Assembly (NCBI GenBank): GCA_947074145.1
Contig: CAMTOJ010000001.1
Span: 62,001 to 126,000, forward strand
DNA length: 64,000 nt
From: an uncultured Bacteroidales bacterium
GTDB taxonomy: Bacteria > Bacteroidota > Bacteroidia > Bacteroidales > JAUNSR01
Direction: 5' to 3'
Shown: positions 62,514-64,000 of the stretch, piece by piece
How positions within the stretch are numbered: position 1 is the first letter of the stretch
Layout: every line of letters begins with the position of its first letter
Notes under the pieces: model-generated
Seen by the model: only the letters and a program-made list of their open reading frames with translations
Told to the model about the DNA's origin: nothing
Databases searched by the model: none
Made by a program: the position numbers and the translations under genes

Positions 62514-64000
62514 ATGACTGACAATATTGATAATAATCAGGAAAACAAAATCTCAGAGTTAAGCCCTTTCGAGATTAAAAATGAACTTATTTCATTAGCA
62601 AAAGAAAAATTTAAAAAATCAACTCTAACATATCTCAATGCCGGAAGAGGAAATCCCAATTGGATAGCAACAGAAGCAAGAGAGGCTTTTTTTACTTTAG
62701 GTCAGTTCGGGTTAAACGAATGTAGGCTCTCCTACAATTCTCAAGCCGGTATTGCAGGTATACCACATAAGAACGGTATAGCTTTGAGATTTGAAAAGTT
62801 CATAAAAGATAATCCTTCTCTTCCGGGAATAGATCTACTCAACAGAACTTATCAATATATGATCTCTAAACCCGATTGTGATGCGGACGAATTGGTTCAT
62901 GAATGGGCTGACGGAATTATGGGAGACCAATATCCAATCCCTGACCGAATTTTAAAGTATACAGAAATATTATCAAGAGAATATATTTCTAAAGAAATGT
63001 GTGGCGTTGATTATGATCCCTCTTTATTTGATCTGTTTGCAACAGAAGGAAGTACGGCAGGGATGTGCTATGTCTTTGATTCTCTTGCTAAAAACTTTAT
63101 ATTGAATCAAAATGATAGTGTAGCTCTCTTAGTTCCTGTTTTTGCGCCTTATTTGGAAATCCCTAAACTTGAATATTATAATTATAACATATTCTATATA
63201 TATGCTGATACTAAGGACAGCGATGGTTTGAGAACATGGCAATATGATCCGGCTGATATTGAAAAACTCAGAGATAATAAATATAAGGCTGTATATGTGA
63301 TCAATCCAAGCAATCCTCCAAGTTATGAAATGAACAGAGCTTGTGTAGATGCACTTGTTGATGTTGTTAAAAATTATAATAAGAATCTCATTATTATAAC
63401 AGACGATGTTTATGGTACTTATGTTCCGGGGTTCAGAAGTCTTATCTCTGATCTTCCATACAATACTATCTGTCTTTACTCATTCTCAAAGTATTTCGGG
63501 GCTACAGGCTGGCGAATAGCTTCTATTATGATGAGTAAGAAAAATATAATCGATGAAATGATCTTTAATCTTCCTACTGACAAAAAACAACGACTTCAAA
63601 AAAGGTATGAATCTATAACTATTGACTGTAATACATTAAAATTTATAGATCGTCTTGTTGCCGATAGTCGATTGGTTGCATTAAATCATACCGCAGGACT
63701 TTCTTTGCCACAGCAAATACAAATGAGCCTATTCTCTGCCTCATCTTTGCTTGACAAAAAAGATATTTATAGATCACAAATGATCCAAATAATCAAGGGT
63801 CGATTATTGAAATTATGGAATAATACTGGTTTTACTTTAAAACCTGATCCTTTACGAGCCGGATATTATTCTGAAATAGATCTTATTATCTGGGGACAAA
63901 AATTATATGGTCAAGATTTTGTTGACTATTTTACCAAAAATTATAATCCTCTTGATATAACCTTCCGATTGGCTCGTGAAACCGGACTTGTTGTACTTAA
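62514..64000 (+). CDS. aspartate 4-decarboxylase / aminotransferase, C-terminus cut by window edge
   Basis: This gene runs off the right edge and is not in the ORF track. The ATG at 62514 opens 495 codons that continue to the last base. The protein is a PLP fold-type I enzyme of the bifunctional aspartate 4-decarboxylase group. It shows LNAGRGNPNWIATEAREAFF, the long N-terminal insert, FATEGSTAGMCYVFDSL, VINPSNPPSYEMN, TDDVYGTYV and the PLP lysine in YSFSKYFGATGWRIAS. The family is about 530-550 aa, so roughly 40-50 residues lie beyond the window, including the expected PGGGF segment after TGLVVL. It converts aspartate to alanine plus CO2. A partner aspartate-alanine antiporter, common nearby, cannot be checked here. 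Confidence 0.9.
   Translation, partial: MTDNIDNNQENKISELSPFEIKNELISLAKEKFKKSTLTYLNAGRGNPNWIATEAREAFFTLGQFGLNECRLSYNSQAGIAGIPHKNGIALRFEKFIKDNPSLPGIDLLNRTYQYMISKPDCDADELVHEWADGIMGDQYPIPDRILKYTEILSREYISKEMCGVDYDPSLFDLFATEGSTAGMCYVFDSLAKNFILNQNDSVALLVPVFAPYLEIPKLEYYNYNIFYIYADTKDSDGLRTWQYDPADIEKLRDNKYKAVYVINPSNPPSYEMNRACVDALVDVVKNYNKNLIIITDDVYGTYVPGFRSLISDLPYNTICLYSFSKYFGATGWRIASIMMSKKNIIDEMIFNLPTDKKQRLQKRYESITIDCNTLKFIDRLVADSRLVALNHTAGLSLPQQIQMSLFSASSLLDKKDIYRSQMIQIIKGRLLKLWNNTGFTLKPDPLRAGYYSEIDLIIWGQKLYGQDFVDYFTKNYNPLDITFRLARETGLVVL

Overview
The window is AT-rich and reads as a chromosomal segment of a Bacteroidota organism, most likely order Bacteroidales. The evidence is: repeated upstream matches to the Bacteroides-type -7 promoter box TAnnTTTG; starts without clear Shine-Dalgarno sequences; a serine palmitoyltransferase-type enzyme next to a lipid kinase; a four-subunit ferredoxin-dependent 2-oxoacid oxidoreductase operon; a TonB receptor with an N-terminal CarboxypepD-like domain; an S16 protein with an Ala/Glu/Lys tail; and many lipoproteins. 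Almost all genes look like intact core or conserved-accessory genes. I see no insertion sequence, prophage, CRISPR array or tRNA.

Layout. 1-2402: a corA fragment cut by the left edge, then a GH3 lipoprotein. 2481-8741: a trp operon on the minus strand (trpB-E-D-C-F-A). It has a promoter, an 18-codon leader peptide with three consecutive Trp codons and a strong attenuator hairpin, but no trpG. 8862-14217: an alpha/beta hydrolase, then a divergent region with four helically spaced palindromes, then a cation/proton antiporter, a small exported protein, a SulP transporter without STAS domain and a beta-carbonic anhydrase, together a plausible inorganic-carbon uptake module. 14326-17857: a YgbA-like protein and the korDA-x-BC operon. 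17998-21881: an orphan PAS histidine kinase, serine palmitoyltransferase and a divergent diacylglycerol kinase-like gene. 21964-25988: DUF1599, DoxX/MauE-like, tpiA, SPOR and folE, all co-directional.

26076-35219: cysteine-cluster protein, MltF-like lytic transglycosylase, uridine kinase, Dabb protein, cupin, an unrecognised 241-aa protein, M23 peptidase, a small unknown, YqgE, and a minus-strand group recR / membrane protein / glycosyltransferase / GNAT. 35601-35942 is the RNase P RNA (absent from the ORF track), followed by a YihY-family gene. 37324-44249: patatin-Omp85 fusion, S41 peptidase lipoprotein, PhoH/PIN ATPase, folC. 44320-47251: TonB receptor with a His-rich small partner and an 11-bp operator-like palindrome. 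47399-50097: lysA, lysC and a short upstream ORF. 50308-51750: FtsE-like ATPase with a 250-residue acidic tail. 51901-54640: hisH-hisA-hisF-hisIE.

54940-60144 is the most system-like region. On one strand lie a GH5 glucanase lipoprotein, a VTC/polyphosphate-polymerase-type protein, a DUF4956 membrane protein, a DUF2490-like barrel and a Cthe_2159-type beta-helix lipoprotein. 60496-61494 is an orphan C-terminal piece of a large surface protein. The window closes with rpsP and the first 495 codons of an aspartate 4-decarboxylase. All functional calls rest on reading motifs by eye; no database search was run.
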